NCBI RefSeq assembly: GCF_945952095.1
Contig: NZ_CAMFHL010000026.1
Coordinates: 1-48,519, forward strand
Reading direction: 5' to 3'
DNA: 48,519 nt
Origin: an uncultured Arsenicibacter sp.
GTDB taxonomy: Bacteria; Bacteroidota; Bacteroidia; Cytophagales; Spirosomataceae
The notes under the pieces were generated by a model. That model made no database searches, was not told the DNA's origin, and saw nothing but the letters and a program-made list of their open reading frames with translations. This document shows, piece by piece, positions 33,304 to 41,445 of the stretch (position 1 is its first letter; every line of letters starts with the position of its first letter). Both the position numbers and the translations under genes were made by a program.

Positions 33304-35433
33304 ATGAAACGAATACTGGCGCTCTGCGCGTTTTTCCTGCTGAATGTGAGTGTTTATGCCCAGTTCGGAGCGCCCGGACAATCGGGTATTGTTAAACCGG
33401 TCCCATCATGGAACTATACCACAAAGCCGGCTAATGCCAGGGTAGGCGATGTTGTGGAATTGTATATTACCGCAAACGTTCAGGAGGGATGGCACATGTA
33501 TTCCTCAGAATCAAATCCTAAAATGGAATTCGGGCCAATCGCTACCACCGTTTCCTTTAAGAAAAACGATGGGTACGAAGTTGTTGGCAAGCTGAAGCCA
33601 ATTGGTGCGAAAACAAAATACGAAGAGGTCTTTGAAGGCGATGTTTATTTAATGCCGCGTCCTGCCGTATTTATTCAGAAAATTAAGCTTCTGAAAGATA
33701 ACCCGAACATTTCGGGTACAGTAGAAGGGCAGGCATGTACAGATACGGATGGTCGTTGTGTACAGGTAAGCGATGATTTCTCGGTAGCTGTAAAAACAAG
33801 TGCCGCCGCTACAGTGCCGGCCACTGCCACTGCTACGACTGCTTCGGCTTCAGTGAGCGCACCGGTATCAACAACGGCTGTAAGCGCCACAACGGCACCT
33901 GAAGCGGTTGCTGCCACAACAAGTGCTGATACAGTGACTGAATCCGTTGCGCCTGCACCGGAATCAATTACGGGTATTGCTGCCGAAACGGCCGCCGGAA
34001 CAGAGGGTGATTCGATGCTTGGTTTCATCATTGCCGCCTTCCTGTCAGGACTGGTAGCTTTGCTGACGCCCTGTGTGTTCCCGATTATTCCGATGACGGT
34101 GAGTTATTTTACACATCAGAAAGGCGGTCGCTGGAAAGCAATTATTTATGGCGCGTCGATTATCGGCATTTACGTACTGATCGGAACGCTGGTTTCCCGC
34201 ATCAACGGACCGGCGTTTGCCAACTTCCTGAGCACCCACTGGGTACCGAATATTCTGTTTTTTGCCATTTTCTTTACGTTCGGGCTTTCGTTCCTCGGGC
34301 TGTTCGAAATCGTATTACCACATAGCCTGGTCAACAGTGCCGATGCCAAAGCCGAAAAAGGCGGACTGATGGGCATTTTCTTTATGGCCTTCACGCTGGT
34401 ACTGGTGTCGTTCTCCTGCACCGGCCCGATTGTGGGTAGCCTTTTGGTGGCCTCAGCCGGTGGCGAAGTCGTGAAGCCGATTGTGGGCATGATGGCGTTT
34501 TCGTCGGCCTTTGCCATTCCGTTTACATTGTTTGCTGCCTTCCCGCAGTGGCTGAAAAGCCTGCCGAAATCGGGCGGATGGTTAAATTCGGTAAAGGTAT
34601 TATTAGGCTTCCTGGAACTGGCGCTGGCGCTGAAATTCCTGAGCATTGCTGATCAGGTATATCACTGGGGCTTACTGGATCGTGAAGTATTCCTGGCATT
34701 CTGGATCGTAATCTTCTCGCTCATCGGTTTCTACCTGCTGGGTAAAATCCGCCTGCCGCACGACTCCGAAACCAAATCGGTAAGTGTGCCTCGCCTGCTG
34801 ATGGCGATCATCACGTTTGCGTTTGTCGTCTATATGGTACCTGGTCTATGGGGTGCACCGCTGAAAGCGCTGTCAGGCTATTTGCCGCCGGAAGCATCGC
34901 AGGATTTCAGACTGACGGCGGGCGGTTCAGGCGCTTCAGAGCCGGCCAATGCCCTGGGCGAAAAACCGAAATACGGCGATCTGTTTCATTTGCCGCATAA
35001 CCTGCAGGGATTTTTCGACTATAAGCAAGCCCTGGCTTACGCTAAAAAGGTAAATAAGCCGGTCTTTATCGACTTTACGGGGCATGGCTGTGTAAACTGC
35101 CGCGAGATGGAAGCCCGCGTGTGGTCTGATCCGCAGGTGCTGAGTCGTCTGAAAGAGGACTATGTGGTTGTGGCCTTATATGTTGATGATAAAACCGAAC
35201 TGCCGGAAAGCGACTGGTATACATCGACCTACGATCAGAAGCAAAAAACGACGATTGGTGCCCAGAACGGTGATTTGCAGATTGTAAAATACAATAACAA
35301 TGCCCAGCCACACTATTGTCTGGTCGATCACGAAGGCAAGCTGCTGGTAGCACCTAAGAACTATGACCGTGACATCAACAACTTCGTACAGTTTCTGGAT
35401 GCCGGCAAAGCGAAGTTTAACGGGAAAGGTTAA
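33304..35433 (+). CDS. DsbD-type thiol:disulfide interchange protein
   Basis: Inner-membrane reductant conduit passing electrons from cytoplasmic thioredoxin to periplasmic thiols, 709 residues from the ATG at 33304. Signal peptide (LALCAFFLLNVSVYAQ), DsbD alpha domain about 25-165 with a GQACTDTDGRC cysteine pair, and a linker of about 75 residues rich in Ala, Thr, Ser and Val (165-240). The DsbD membrane domain of eight TMs (about 240-525) carries CVFP and SFSCTGPIVG. The thioredoxin-like gamma domain (about 570-709) has the active site GHGCVNCREME. The alpha-domain cysteines are six residues apart, one more than in E. coli DsbD. Confidence 0.95.
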   Translation: MKRILALCAFFLLNVSVYAQFGAPGQSGIVKPVPSWNYTTKPANARVGDVVELYITANVQEGWHMYSSESNPKMEFGPIATTVSFKKNDGYEVVGKLKPIGAKTKYEEVFEGDVYLMPRPAVFIQKIKLLKDNPNISGTVEGQACTDTDGRCVQVSDDFSVAVKTSAAATVPATATATTASASVSAPVSTTAVSATTAPEAVAATTSADTVTESVAPAPESITGIAAETAAGTEGDSMLGFIIAAFLSGLVALLTPCVFPIIPMTVSYFTHQKGGRWKAIIYGASIIGIYVLIGTLVSRINGPAFANFLSTHWVPNILFFAIFFTFGLSFLGLFEIVLPHSLVNSADAKAEKGGLMGIFFMAFTLVLVSFSCTGPIVGSLLVASAGGEVVKPIVGMMAFSSAFAIPFTLFAAFPQWLKSLPKSGGWLNSVKVLLGFLELALALKFLSIADQVYHWGLLDREVFLAFWIVIFSLIGFYLLGKIRLPHDSETKSVSVPRLLMAIITFAFVVYMVPGLWGAPLKALSGYLPPEASQDFRLTAGGSGASEPANALGEKPKYGDLFHLPHNLQGFFDYKQALAYAKKVNKPVFIDFTGHGCVNCREMEARVWSDPQVLSRLKEDYVVVALYVDDKTELPESDWYTSTYDQKQKTTIGAQNGDLQIVKYNNNAQPHYCLVDHEGKLLVAPKNYDRDINNFVQFLDAGKAKFNGKG

Positions 35434-35460
35434 TGGTCACTGATCAATTAATAAAACGGT

Positions 35461-35931
35461 ATGCAAGCAATCAGGGAATTATCGGAGTATGAACTGGAAC
35501 GGGGGAAGCCTATGCCTAGTAAAAACCATGCAATTATTCAGGGGAATCTGGTCGTTGCCTTAACCATACATGCTGAAGAACGGTATCGCTTTTTGCCCGA
35601 AGTGAAACTCCATACGCCTCCTGTCGATTTAGTACCGGACGTCGCTGTTTATCCTTTGATCGAATTTGATTCATTGAATGATGAATTAAAGATGGAAGAA
35701 ATGCCTTTAGGAGTTATTGAAATCATTTCTCCTTCACAAGGGGATCAGGAGTTAGTAGACAAGCTGGCCCGCTATTTTGATGCAGGGGTAAAGTCGTGCT
35801 GGCTGGTTCAGCCTACATTCCGGATTATTACTGTGTTCTCGGATAAACGTACGTTCAAAACCTATATCGAAGGTGAACTTTACGACCAAATACTGGATAT
35901 ACGGCTAGATCTGAAACGCATCTTCCGCTGA
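35461..35931 (+). CDS. Uma2-family (DUF820) putative endonuclease
   Basis: 156 residues of the PD-(D/E)XK-like Uma2 fold. Visible motifs are SEYELERGKPMPSKNHAIIQGNL, the catalytic-type aspartate in LVPDVAVYP, GVIEIISPSQGDQEL with its acid, and KLARYFDAGVKSCWLV. Uma2 genes are abundant in cyanobacteria and Bacteroidota but their biological role is not settled; nuclease activity is predicted from the fold. It is more AT-rich than DsbD upstream and lies 27 nt behind it, which suggests late insertion after an existing gene. Confidence 0.9.
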   Translation: MQAIRELSEYELERGKPMPSKNHAIIQGNLVVALTIHAEERYRFLPEVKLHTPPVDLVPDVAVYPLIEFDSLNDELKMEEMPLGVIEIISPSQGDQELVDKLARYFDAGVKSCWLVQPTFRIITVFSDKRTFKTYIEGELYDQILDIRLDLKRIFR

Positions 35932-35932
35932 T

Positions 35933-35966
35933 AAAAAAAAGCCGGCCTCGATAAGGGCCGGCTTTT
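35933..35966. terminator. Bidirectional terminator between Uma2 and outer-membrane protein genes
   Basis: GCCGGCC/GGCCGGC stem with an 8-nt loop, eight A before and TTTT after, between convergent genes. Confidence 0.88.
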
Positions 35967-36011
35967 CTGCTTCTAGTTCGTAGGTTCAACAAAAACAATC
36001 AATGAAAAATC

Positions 36012-36704
36012 TTAGTACCCGCCAATCGGGAATGAATAACCCAGTGATACACTGACACCACGGTTGCGAACCGGTAACTGCACCACCGGTACGTTTACCT
36101 GACGGGTGAAACCGTGTGTATAGCGACCTTCCAGAATCAGCTTACCGGCGCCAACCGGAGCAGCTAAGCCCAGACCACCCACCGCGCTGAAATCCCAGCG
36201 CTGCATCACACCACCCATCGGCACATCCAGGTAAATCGGTTTTGAGACAAAGAGCGCTTCAGCACGGGTACGGACCTTGCTGTCAAAGGCATAGCCAATC
36301 GACGGGCCGGCAATGATGTATGGCTGAATGGCGCCGTCGCTAAGGTTAATTTGGGCCAGCAGGGGTAATTCAATATTTTTGGTCTGGAAGTTAATCCGGG
36401 CGCCCAGCGGCAGTGGTATACCGCCAATATTCAGATTAAGGCCTTCGCGCATCATAAACCCTTTCTGTACATAGGCAATTTCAGGCCGGAACGATACATA
36501 GTCGCTCAGCGGAATGTTCAGGAAAAGGGCTCCCTGCGGACCGGCTGCCAGTTTAAATTCAGGCGTGAAGCTGTCAAAGGTAGATGGCTTGGAAACGGTG
36601 CCGAAATTAGCGCCACCCCGGAACCCCAGCTCAACCTGAGCAGATGCGTTATGGAACAGAAAAAAACTGCAAGCTGATACTAGTGCGAAAACGATACGTT
36701 TCAT
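36012..36704 (-). CDS. Outer-membrane beta-barrel protein (PorT/OmpA-like fold)
   Basis: 230 residues from the ATG at 36704 (MKRIVFALVSACSFFLF), chosen because the longer frame puts 19 unrelated residues ahead of a clean signal peptide ending in NASAQ. The mature protein is a run of alternating strands (ELGFRGGANFGTV, SFRPEIAYVQKGFMM, IELPLLAQINL, QPYIIAGPSIGYAF, SAVGGLGLAAPVG, LILEGRYTHGF, GVSVSLGYSFP), about eight strands, ending in a hydrophobic/aromatic C-terminus (FPIGGY) as expected for a barrel. Function beyond the fold unknown. Confidence 0.88.
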   Translation of the reverse strand: MKRIVFALVSACSFFLFHNASAQVELGFRGGANFGTVSKPSTFDSFTPEFKLAAGPQGALFLNIPLSDYVSFRPEIAYVQKGFMMREGLNLNIGGIPLPLGARINFQTKNIELPLLAQINLSDGAIQPYIIAGPSIGYAFDSKVRTRAEALFVSKPIYLDVPMGGVMQRWDFSAVGGLGLAAPVGAGKLILEGRYTHGFTRQVNVPVVQLPVRNRGVSVSLGYSFPIGGY

Positions 36705-36931
36705 GGTAGTCAAAAAAGGATTAATTAAAAAGTCGTTTGTAAAAAGTACAGCTTGTGCCATTCAGTAGTTGTTGTTTGTAATGCTTGGACGCAGAAGTTG
36801 TGAAAAGGATTAATCAGGCATGAACTATTTTTTTTGGGTATGCCGGTTTCCTTTTTATTGAATTGCACTATTTGTTGAAAACATTGTAAAGTAGTTGTAG
36901 CTTTACTACTATAGCCTTCCGTTTGATCGTG

Positions 36932-37738
36932 ATGAAGTACATAAAACCAACGAGATATAGTTATCTGCCCCGGTTTCTGTCGTGGCTGGATGTATTAGGC
37001 CTGTTTGAATGCGATCCTTTCGGTAATTCGCTGTTAGTGAAACGGATACTGATCTGTATCATTGGTTGGTTTACCTATGCGCGCTACACGGTAGTAAACC
37101 GGATTCAGATTGAAGGCACTGAACATCTGGAAAACCTGCCGATCAATAACGTCTTGTTTCTGTCGAATCATCAGACCTATTTTGCCGACGTCATTGCGTT
37201 TTACCATATTTTTTGTGCGGTGAAATGGGGTTTTCAAAATACCATGCTTCCGCCGATTTACCTGTTCGGTCCCCGGGCGAGGAACTATTACGTGGCAGCT
37301 ACGGAAACGATGAAGAAAGATATTCTGTCCCGTTTATTTGCGATGGGCGGGGCTCTGACTGTCGAACGGTCGTGGCGCGCTGATGGCCGTGATGTAAAGC
37401 GGGCGGTCGACACCTCGGCCGGTGATAAAGTAAACAGGGCGCTGGAACATGGCTGGGTAGTGAGTTTTCCGCAGGGGACGACGAGCCCGTATGCACCCGT
37501 ACGGAAAGGTACCGGTCACCTCATCAAAGACCATCAGCCGATTGTTGTGCCGATTGTAATAAACGGCTTCCGGCGGGCATTCGACAAAAAGGGATTACGG
37601 TTTAAAAAAAGGAACACGCTGTTGACCGTCCGGTTTAAAGCGCCGATGTATATCGATCCGGATGATAGTGTCGATGATATTGTGGCAAAGGTCCGGAGTG
37701 CCATTGAACAGGACACGCCTGAATGGGTTAATAAATAA
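36932..37738 (+). CDS. PlsC-like glycerolipid acyltransferase with a variant HX5D motif
   Basis: 268 residues from the ATG at 36932. Membrane-associated acyltransferase resembling 1-acyl-glycerol-3-phosphate acyltransferases. Motif I reads NHQTYFAD (near 80-87), with five residues between His and Asp instead of the usual four. Motif III is FPQGTTSP where FPEGTRS is common. IVVPIVINGF fits motif IV. A hydrophobic segment (ILICIIGWFTYARY) precedes the domain. Family membership is clear; the acceptor may not be lysophosphatidate, given the two altered motifs. Transcribed alone. Confidence 0.85.
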   Translation: MKYIKPTRYSYLPRFLSWLDVLGLFECDPFGNSLLVKRILICIIGWFTYARYTVVNRIQIEGTEHLENLPINNVLFLSNHQTYFADVIAFYHIFCAVKWGFQNTMLPPIYLFGPRARNYYVAATETMKKDILSRLFAMGGALTVERSWRADGRDVKRAVDTSAGDKVNRALEHGWVVSFPQGTTSPYAPVRKGTGHLIKDHQPIVVPIVINGFRRAFDKKGLRFKKRNTLLTVRFKAPMYIDPDDSVDDIVAKVRSAIEQDTPEWVNK

Positions 37739-37742
37739 CAAG

Positions 37743-37777
37743 ACGGGCGCTCATCCGCATGGATGAGCGCCCGTTTC
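37743..37777. terminator. Bidirectional terminator between PlsC-like and PiT genes
   Basis: 14-bp perfect stem ACGGGCGCTCATCC/GGATGAGCGCCCGT with a GCAT loop and a short T-run, between convergent genes. Confidence 0.88.
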
Positions 37778-37797
37778 AGTATACCCTTACCGGTTTC

Positions 37798-39219
37798 TTA
37801 CAGCAACCAGCGCAGGAAAATAAAGAGTGTAAACGAGAGCAGGACAGATACCGGTAACGTCAGTACCCATGCCAGCGCAATGTTCTTAACGGTTCCGGCC
37901 TGCAGGTTTTTAATGCCTTTGTTAGCGACCATACTACCTGCGATACCCGATGACAGAATGTGGGTTGTACTAACCGGCACTTTCAGGGCTGAGGCAATGC
38001 CGATTGTACTGGCGGCAACCAACTCGGCCGAAGCGCCCTGCGCATAGGTCAGGTGCTGCTTACCGATTTTCTCACCGACAGTCACCACAATCCTGCGCCA
38101 GCCAACCATCGTTCCTAAGCCCAGCGACAAGGCAATCATCAGGATTACCCACGTCGGTGCATAGTCGGTATACCGGCGCAGACCGGTTTTTTCGTCGAGG
38201 TTTGCTTTCAGGTCATCAACCTCGGTTTTGGTCAGAGAGGCTTCGCCGCTGTCCAGAATCTTCTTGACGTTGTTGTTGATCAGCAGCAGATCGCGGCGCA
38301 CACCCAGACGTTTGGCGGCCGGTAATTTGCCGTCTTCCATCGGTTCTGAAAGCGTTTTATTGAGCTCCGCCAGTTCCGTCCGTGTCTCCACCAGACGCTT
38401 ACGATCCTGATTCGATAAACGTGATGAGTCAATTTTGTTGATTACCTGCTCAATCCGTACCGTATTCTCCCGCATTTCCAGCGGGTTTTTGGCGTTATTA
38501 AGCGCAAAGAACGTCGGCGTAATGCCAATCAGGATCAACATGATCAGGCCCACACCTTTCTGACCGTCGTTGTTGCCGTGGAAGTAACTAACCAGCGTAC
38601 ACGTAATGATCAGAATACCACGGATCCAGATGGGAGGCGGTGAGTTTTTCTTTGGTTCTTTAAAGAGCGCATCCTTGCTTTCCTGAGGCGTCAGCCGGCG
38701 GAGCAGGAACATCAGAATGATCACAAGGCTGAAACCAATCATCGGCGAAAGCAGCAGGGCTTCGAAGGTTTCAATGGCTTTGTCCCAGTTAACGGCTGAA
38801 CCTGAGGTGTTCTCAGGAAAAGTAGAGAAGGCCAAGCCTACACCGAGGATCGATCCGATCAGGGTGTGCGAGCTGGAACTCGGCAGGCCAAAGTACCAGG
38901 TGCCCACGTTCCAGATAATGGCGCTGAGCAGCAGCGATAGCACCATGGCAATGCTATGGTAAACATTCTGATCAACAAGGAGTTCGACGGGAAGCAGGTT
39001 AACGATACCCATGGCGACGCCGATGCCTCCGAGGAGTACACCGATGAAGTTCCACATACCGGACCAGACCACCGCAACGGTTGGTTTCAACGAGTTGGTA
39101 TAAATAACGGTAGCCACCGCATTCGCTGTATCGTGAAAACCATTTACAAATTCAAAAGCACAAGCCGCGAAGAGGCTAACAAAAAGAAGGATGAAAACGT
39201 CTGTTTCTAGACCAAACAT
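37798..39219 (-). CDS. PiT-family inorganic phosphate transporter
   Basis: Low-affinity phosphate:cation symporter in the inner membrane, 473 residues from the ATG at 39219 (an upstream TTG at 39243 is less likely). The inverted PiT repeats show EFVNGFHDTANAVAT near 22-36 and YFHGNNDGQKGVG near 220-232, with PVSTTHILSSGIAGSM in the C-terminal half. Between the two halves (about 245-345) is a cytoplasmic insert of about 100 charged residues predicted as coiled coil. No DUF47/PhoU-like partner gene is adjacent. A TACCTTTG box lies 54 nt upstream. Confidence 0.95.
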   Translation of the reverse strand: MFGLETDVFILLFVSLFAACAFEFVNGFHDTANAVATVIYTNSLKPTVAVVWSGMWNFIGVLLGGIGVAMGIVNLLPVELLVDQNVYHSIAMVLSLLLSAIIWNVGTWYFGLPSSSSHTLIGSILGVGLAFSTFPENTSGSAVNWDKAIETFEALLLSPMIGFSLVIILMFLLRRLTPQESKDALFKEPKKNSPPPIWIRGILIITCTLVSYFHGNNDGQKGVGLIMLILIGITPTFFALNNAKNPLEMRENTVRIEQVINKIDSSRLSNQDRKRLVETRTELAELNKTLSEPMEDGKLPAAKRLGVRRDLLLINNNVKKILDSGEASLTKTEVDDLKANLDEKTGLRRYTDYAPTWVILMIALSLGLGTMVGWRRIVVTVGEKIGKQHLTYAQGASAELVAASTIGIASALKVPVSTTHILSSGIAGSMVANKGIKNLQAGTVKNIALAWVLTLPVSVLLSFTLFIFLRWLL

Positions 39220-39273
39220 TGGAGGTATTCTTCTGTAGTTCAAAGCCTATCCAGGTGACAGGCGATTATACCG

Positions 39274-39281
39274 CAAAGGTA
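39274..39281 (-). promoter_or_regulatory. Putative -7 box (TACCTTTG) for the PiT gene
   Basis: Minus-strand exact TAnnTTTG match 54 nt before the ATG at 39219, at the edge of the repeat array. Confidence 0.5.
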
Positions 39282-39316
39282 AGGCAATCTTTTAAGCCCC
39301 ATGTTAAGAAATTGTT

Positions 39317-39785
39317 AAGTAGGGGCGACCCCACGTGGTCGCCCAAGTGGGTTGCATGATGACCGTTGAGGTTGATTGGGAACAAAAAGGGCGATCACGT
39401 GGGGGATAAGTAGGGGCGACCCCACGTGGTCGCCCTGGTGGGTTGCATGATGACCGTTCTTTCTGATTGGGGAATAAAAAGGGCGATTACGTGGGGGATA
39501 AGTAGGGGCGACCCCATGTGGTCGCCCTGCTGGGTTGCGTGATGACCGTTGAGGTTGATTGGGAATAAAAAGGGCGATCACATCGGGCCAATAAAAAAGG
39601 GCGACCACGTGGGCCAATAAAAAAAGGGCGACCACGTGGGGTCGCCCGTACGGTGATGCTGATCGGGGAATAAAAAGGGCGGCTACGTGAGCCAATAATA
39701 AAAGGGCGATCACATCGGGCCAATAAAAAAGGGCGGCCACGTGGGCCAATAAAAAAAGGGCGACCACATGTGGTCGCCCGTACGG
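39317..39785. repeat. Palindromic repeat array: about 12 GGGCGACC-type cores in two unit classes
   Basis: Three long units of 91-92 bp start at 39317, 39408 and 39500. Each opens with AAGTAGGGGCGACC, carries a full hairpin core (arms GGGCGACC and GGTCGCCC; 39323-39344, 39414-39435, 39506-39527), then GGTTGCATGATGACCGTT and a partial core. Seven shorter units (about 26 bp, one about 53) follow from about 39560, built from AATAAAAA plus GGGCGACCACGTGG and a GGGCC end; full palindromes recur at 39626-39647 and 39758-39779. No gene lies inside. The array lies between the PiT promoter and the rlmN stop. A solo copy occurs at 47237-47258. Confidence 0.92.
39751..39779 (-). terminator. Probable rlmN terminator formed by the last array palindrome
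   Basis: The 22-nt core at 39758-39779 is a perfect palindrome, and on the minus strand it is followed by seven T. It lies 28 nt past the rlmN stop, so it has full intrinsic-terminator form. Confidence 0.75.
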
Positions 39786-39807
39786 ATTATGGATGCGGCA
39801 TCAAGCC

Positions 39808-40854
39808 TCAGGATTTGCCGGCGAGTTGCCCGCAGGCAGCGTCAATGTCCTTACCACGGCTGCGACGGACGTTTACCGTAACGCCTTTGTTTTCCAGAAA
39901 CCCCGCGAATTTGTCGAGTGTCTGCGGATCAGTGTTTTTAAAGCTGGCTTCAGCAATCGGATTGTATTCAATAATATTCACCTTGGCCGGTACTTTTTTC
40001 GTGAACTCCCAAAGCTCCCGTGCATCCTGCAGCGTATCGTTGAAGTTATAGAATACAATGTATTCGAACGTCACGCGGGTGCCGGTCTTGCGGTAAAAGT
40101 AGTTCAGGGCCTCTGCCAGATTTTTCAGCGAATTACTTTCGTTGATCGGCATAATCTGGTCACGCTTCTGGTCATTGGCAGCATGCAGCGACAGGGCCAG
40201 ATTGAATTTCACCTGATCGTCGCCGAGCTGTTTGATCATTTTAGCGATGCCGGCCGTGGATACCGTAATGCGTTTCGGAGACATGCCCAGTCCGTCGGGC
40301 GAGGTAATGCGGTCTACCGACTCCATGACGTTTTTATAGTTCAGGAGCGGTTCGCCCATGCCCATGTAGACAATGTTTGTCAGCGGGGCCTGATAGAACT
40401 CATTGGCCTGTCGGTCAATGGCCACCACCTGGTCATAAATTTCGGAGGCTTCCAGGTTCCGTTTACGGTCCATATAGCCCGTTGCGCAGAACTTGCAGGT
40501 AAGCGAGCAACCCACCTGCGACGATACGCAGGCAGTCATACGGTCGGTGTCGTCTGCCCGGAGCGCCGGAATCAGGACACCCTCGACGAGGTTGCCGTCA
40601 TAGAGTTTGAAAGAGGATTTAACGGTGCCGTCGGCACTGCGCTGCTGGGTAGCCACGGTAAGCGGCCGTATATCAAAGTGACTGTCCAGCTTTTCGCGGG
40701 TTGATTTCGACAGATTGGTCATCTGCTCAAACGACTGAGCTGATTTTTTCCAGAGCCATTCGTGCACCTGTTTGGCGCGAAAGCCCTGCTCACCGTTTGC
40801 CGTAAACCAGTCTTTCAGCTGGACCGCCGATAATTTGCGAATATCTTGCTTCAT
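39808..40854 (-). CDS. rlmN: Dual-specificity 23S rRNA/tRNA adenine-C2 methyltransferase RlmN
   Basis: Radical-SAM enzyme methylating C2 of A2503 in 23S rRNA and A37 in some tRNAs, 348 residues. The ATG at 40854 (MKQDIRKLSAVQLKDWF) is chosen; upstream in-frame codons come from the octamer repeat. The N-terminal helical domain (EQGFRAKQVHEWLWKK) binds RNA. The 4Fe-4S cluster motif is SSQVGCSLTCKFCATG near 110-125. GMGEPLLNY and STAGIAKMIKQLG follow. The methyl-carrying cysteine near the C-terminus is in DIDAACGQLAG. Downstream of cvpA; followed by the palindrome array. Confidence 0.97.
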   Translation of the reverse strand: MKQDIRKLSAVQLKDWFTANGEQGFRAKQVHEWLWKKSAQSFEQMTNLSKSTREKLDSHFDIRPLTVATQQRSADGTVKSSFKLYDGNLVEGVLIPALRADDTDRMTACVSSQVGCSLTCKFCATGYMDRKRNLEASEIYDQVVAIDRQANEFYQAPLTNIVYMGMGEPLLNYKNVMESVDRITSPDGLGMSPKRITVSTAGIAKMIKQLGDDQVKFNLALSLHAANDQKRDQIMPINESNSLKNLAEALNYFYRKTGTRVTFEYIVFYNFNDTLQDARELWEFTKKVPAKVNIIEYNPIAEASFKNTDPQTLDKFAGFLENKGVTVNVRRSRGKDIDAACGQLAGKS

Positions 40855-40857
40855 TGT

Positions 40858-40948
40858 AAAGAGCGAATGAGTTAATGAGCGAAAGAGTGAACCGGACCAA
40901 ACCAAACAGCATACGCACTTTCAGTCTTTCGCACTTTCACTCTTTAAC
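40858..40948. repeat. AAAGAGYG octamer repeat pair between cvpA and rlmN
   Basis: Two oppositely oriented octamer blocks (about 40858-40891 and 40916-40948) flank a 24-nt spacer and can pair with each other. The left block abuts the rlmN ATG. The right block extends into the cvpA reading frame and encodes its last residues (LKSESAKD) and stop. Confidence 0.82.
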
Positions 40949-41445
40949 GTTTGAAGTCCCTTCGGTACCCAGACAGCGGTTTTGCGCATAACGGCCGGTG
41001 CCACGGGGCGGATAGCCGGATACAGATACGTGCCTTGTGTCTGATTAGCAGGGATTTCAACTCCCATGTAGCTGAACAACCAAAACAGCACACTAATTCC
41101 AAAGACCCACGTAAAAATCCCGACCGCCGCTCCTACGATACTGTCAAAGGTGCCAAGCAAGGTATACCGGAGTGATTTCCGGAGTGAATACCCCATCTGG
41201 TTGATCATGAAAATGGTGGGAAAAAAAATAACCGAAAAGCCTAACCACGGCAGCAGCCTGCGGGCCAGATCCCGGCTGATGTACGGCGACAGCAGGTCTA
41301 TGCCGAAGCTCAGAAACTTAAATCCCACAATCATGGCGACAACGAAGGCAACCACGGCAATAATCTCGATCAGCAGTCCCTTACGATACCCATTCCAGGC
41401 CCCCCAAATCAACGGAATCAATATAAGAATGTCGAGCGTTTTCAA
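40921..41445 (-). CDS. CvpA-family membrane protein
   Basis: 174 residues from a TTG at 41445, giving the normal CvpA opening MKTLDILILIPLIWGAWNGYRKG; an in-frame ATG at 41520 would add 25 residues translated from the octamer repeat. Four TM helices (about 4-22, 30-50, 65-85, 100-125) match CvpA (colicin V production). The GYRKGLLIEI segment is diagnostic. The C-terminal LKSESAKD is encoded by repeat DNA. Function of the family is unclear; links to envelope homeostasis have been proposed. Between yqeY and rlmN on the same strand. Confidence 0.9.
   Translation of the reverse strand: MKTLDILILIPLIWGAWNGYRKGLLIEIIAVVAFVVAMIVGFKFLSFGIDLLSPYISRDLARRLLPWLGFSVIFFPTIFMINQMGYSLRKSLRYTLLGTFDSIVGAAVGIFTWVFGISVLFWLFSYMGVEIPANQTQGTYLYPAIRPVAPAVMRKTAVWVPKGLQTLKSESAKD

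Noticed and set aside
33675..34031. Alanine/valine-rich minus-strand frame opposite dsbD
   Set aside because: It mirrors the low-complexity Ala/Thr linker of DsbD.
39315..39767. 150-codon minus-strand open frame across the repeat array (repeating HVVALF-like peptide)
   Set aside because: It is an artefact of the palindromic repeats being multiples of compatible length without stops; no start context, and unit lengths vary.
39317..39785. Possible CRISPR array
   Set aside because: Repeats are unequal (26, 53 and 91 bp classes), the spaces between them are themselves repeated, and no cas gene is present.
39793..40704. 303-codon plus-strand open frame antisense to rlmN
   Set aside because: Fully covered by rlmN, whose motifs are unambiguous.
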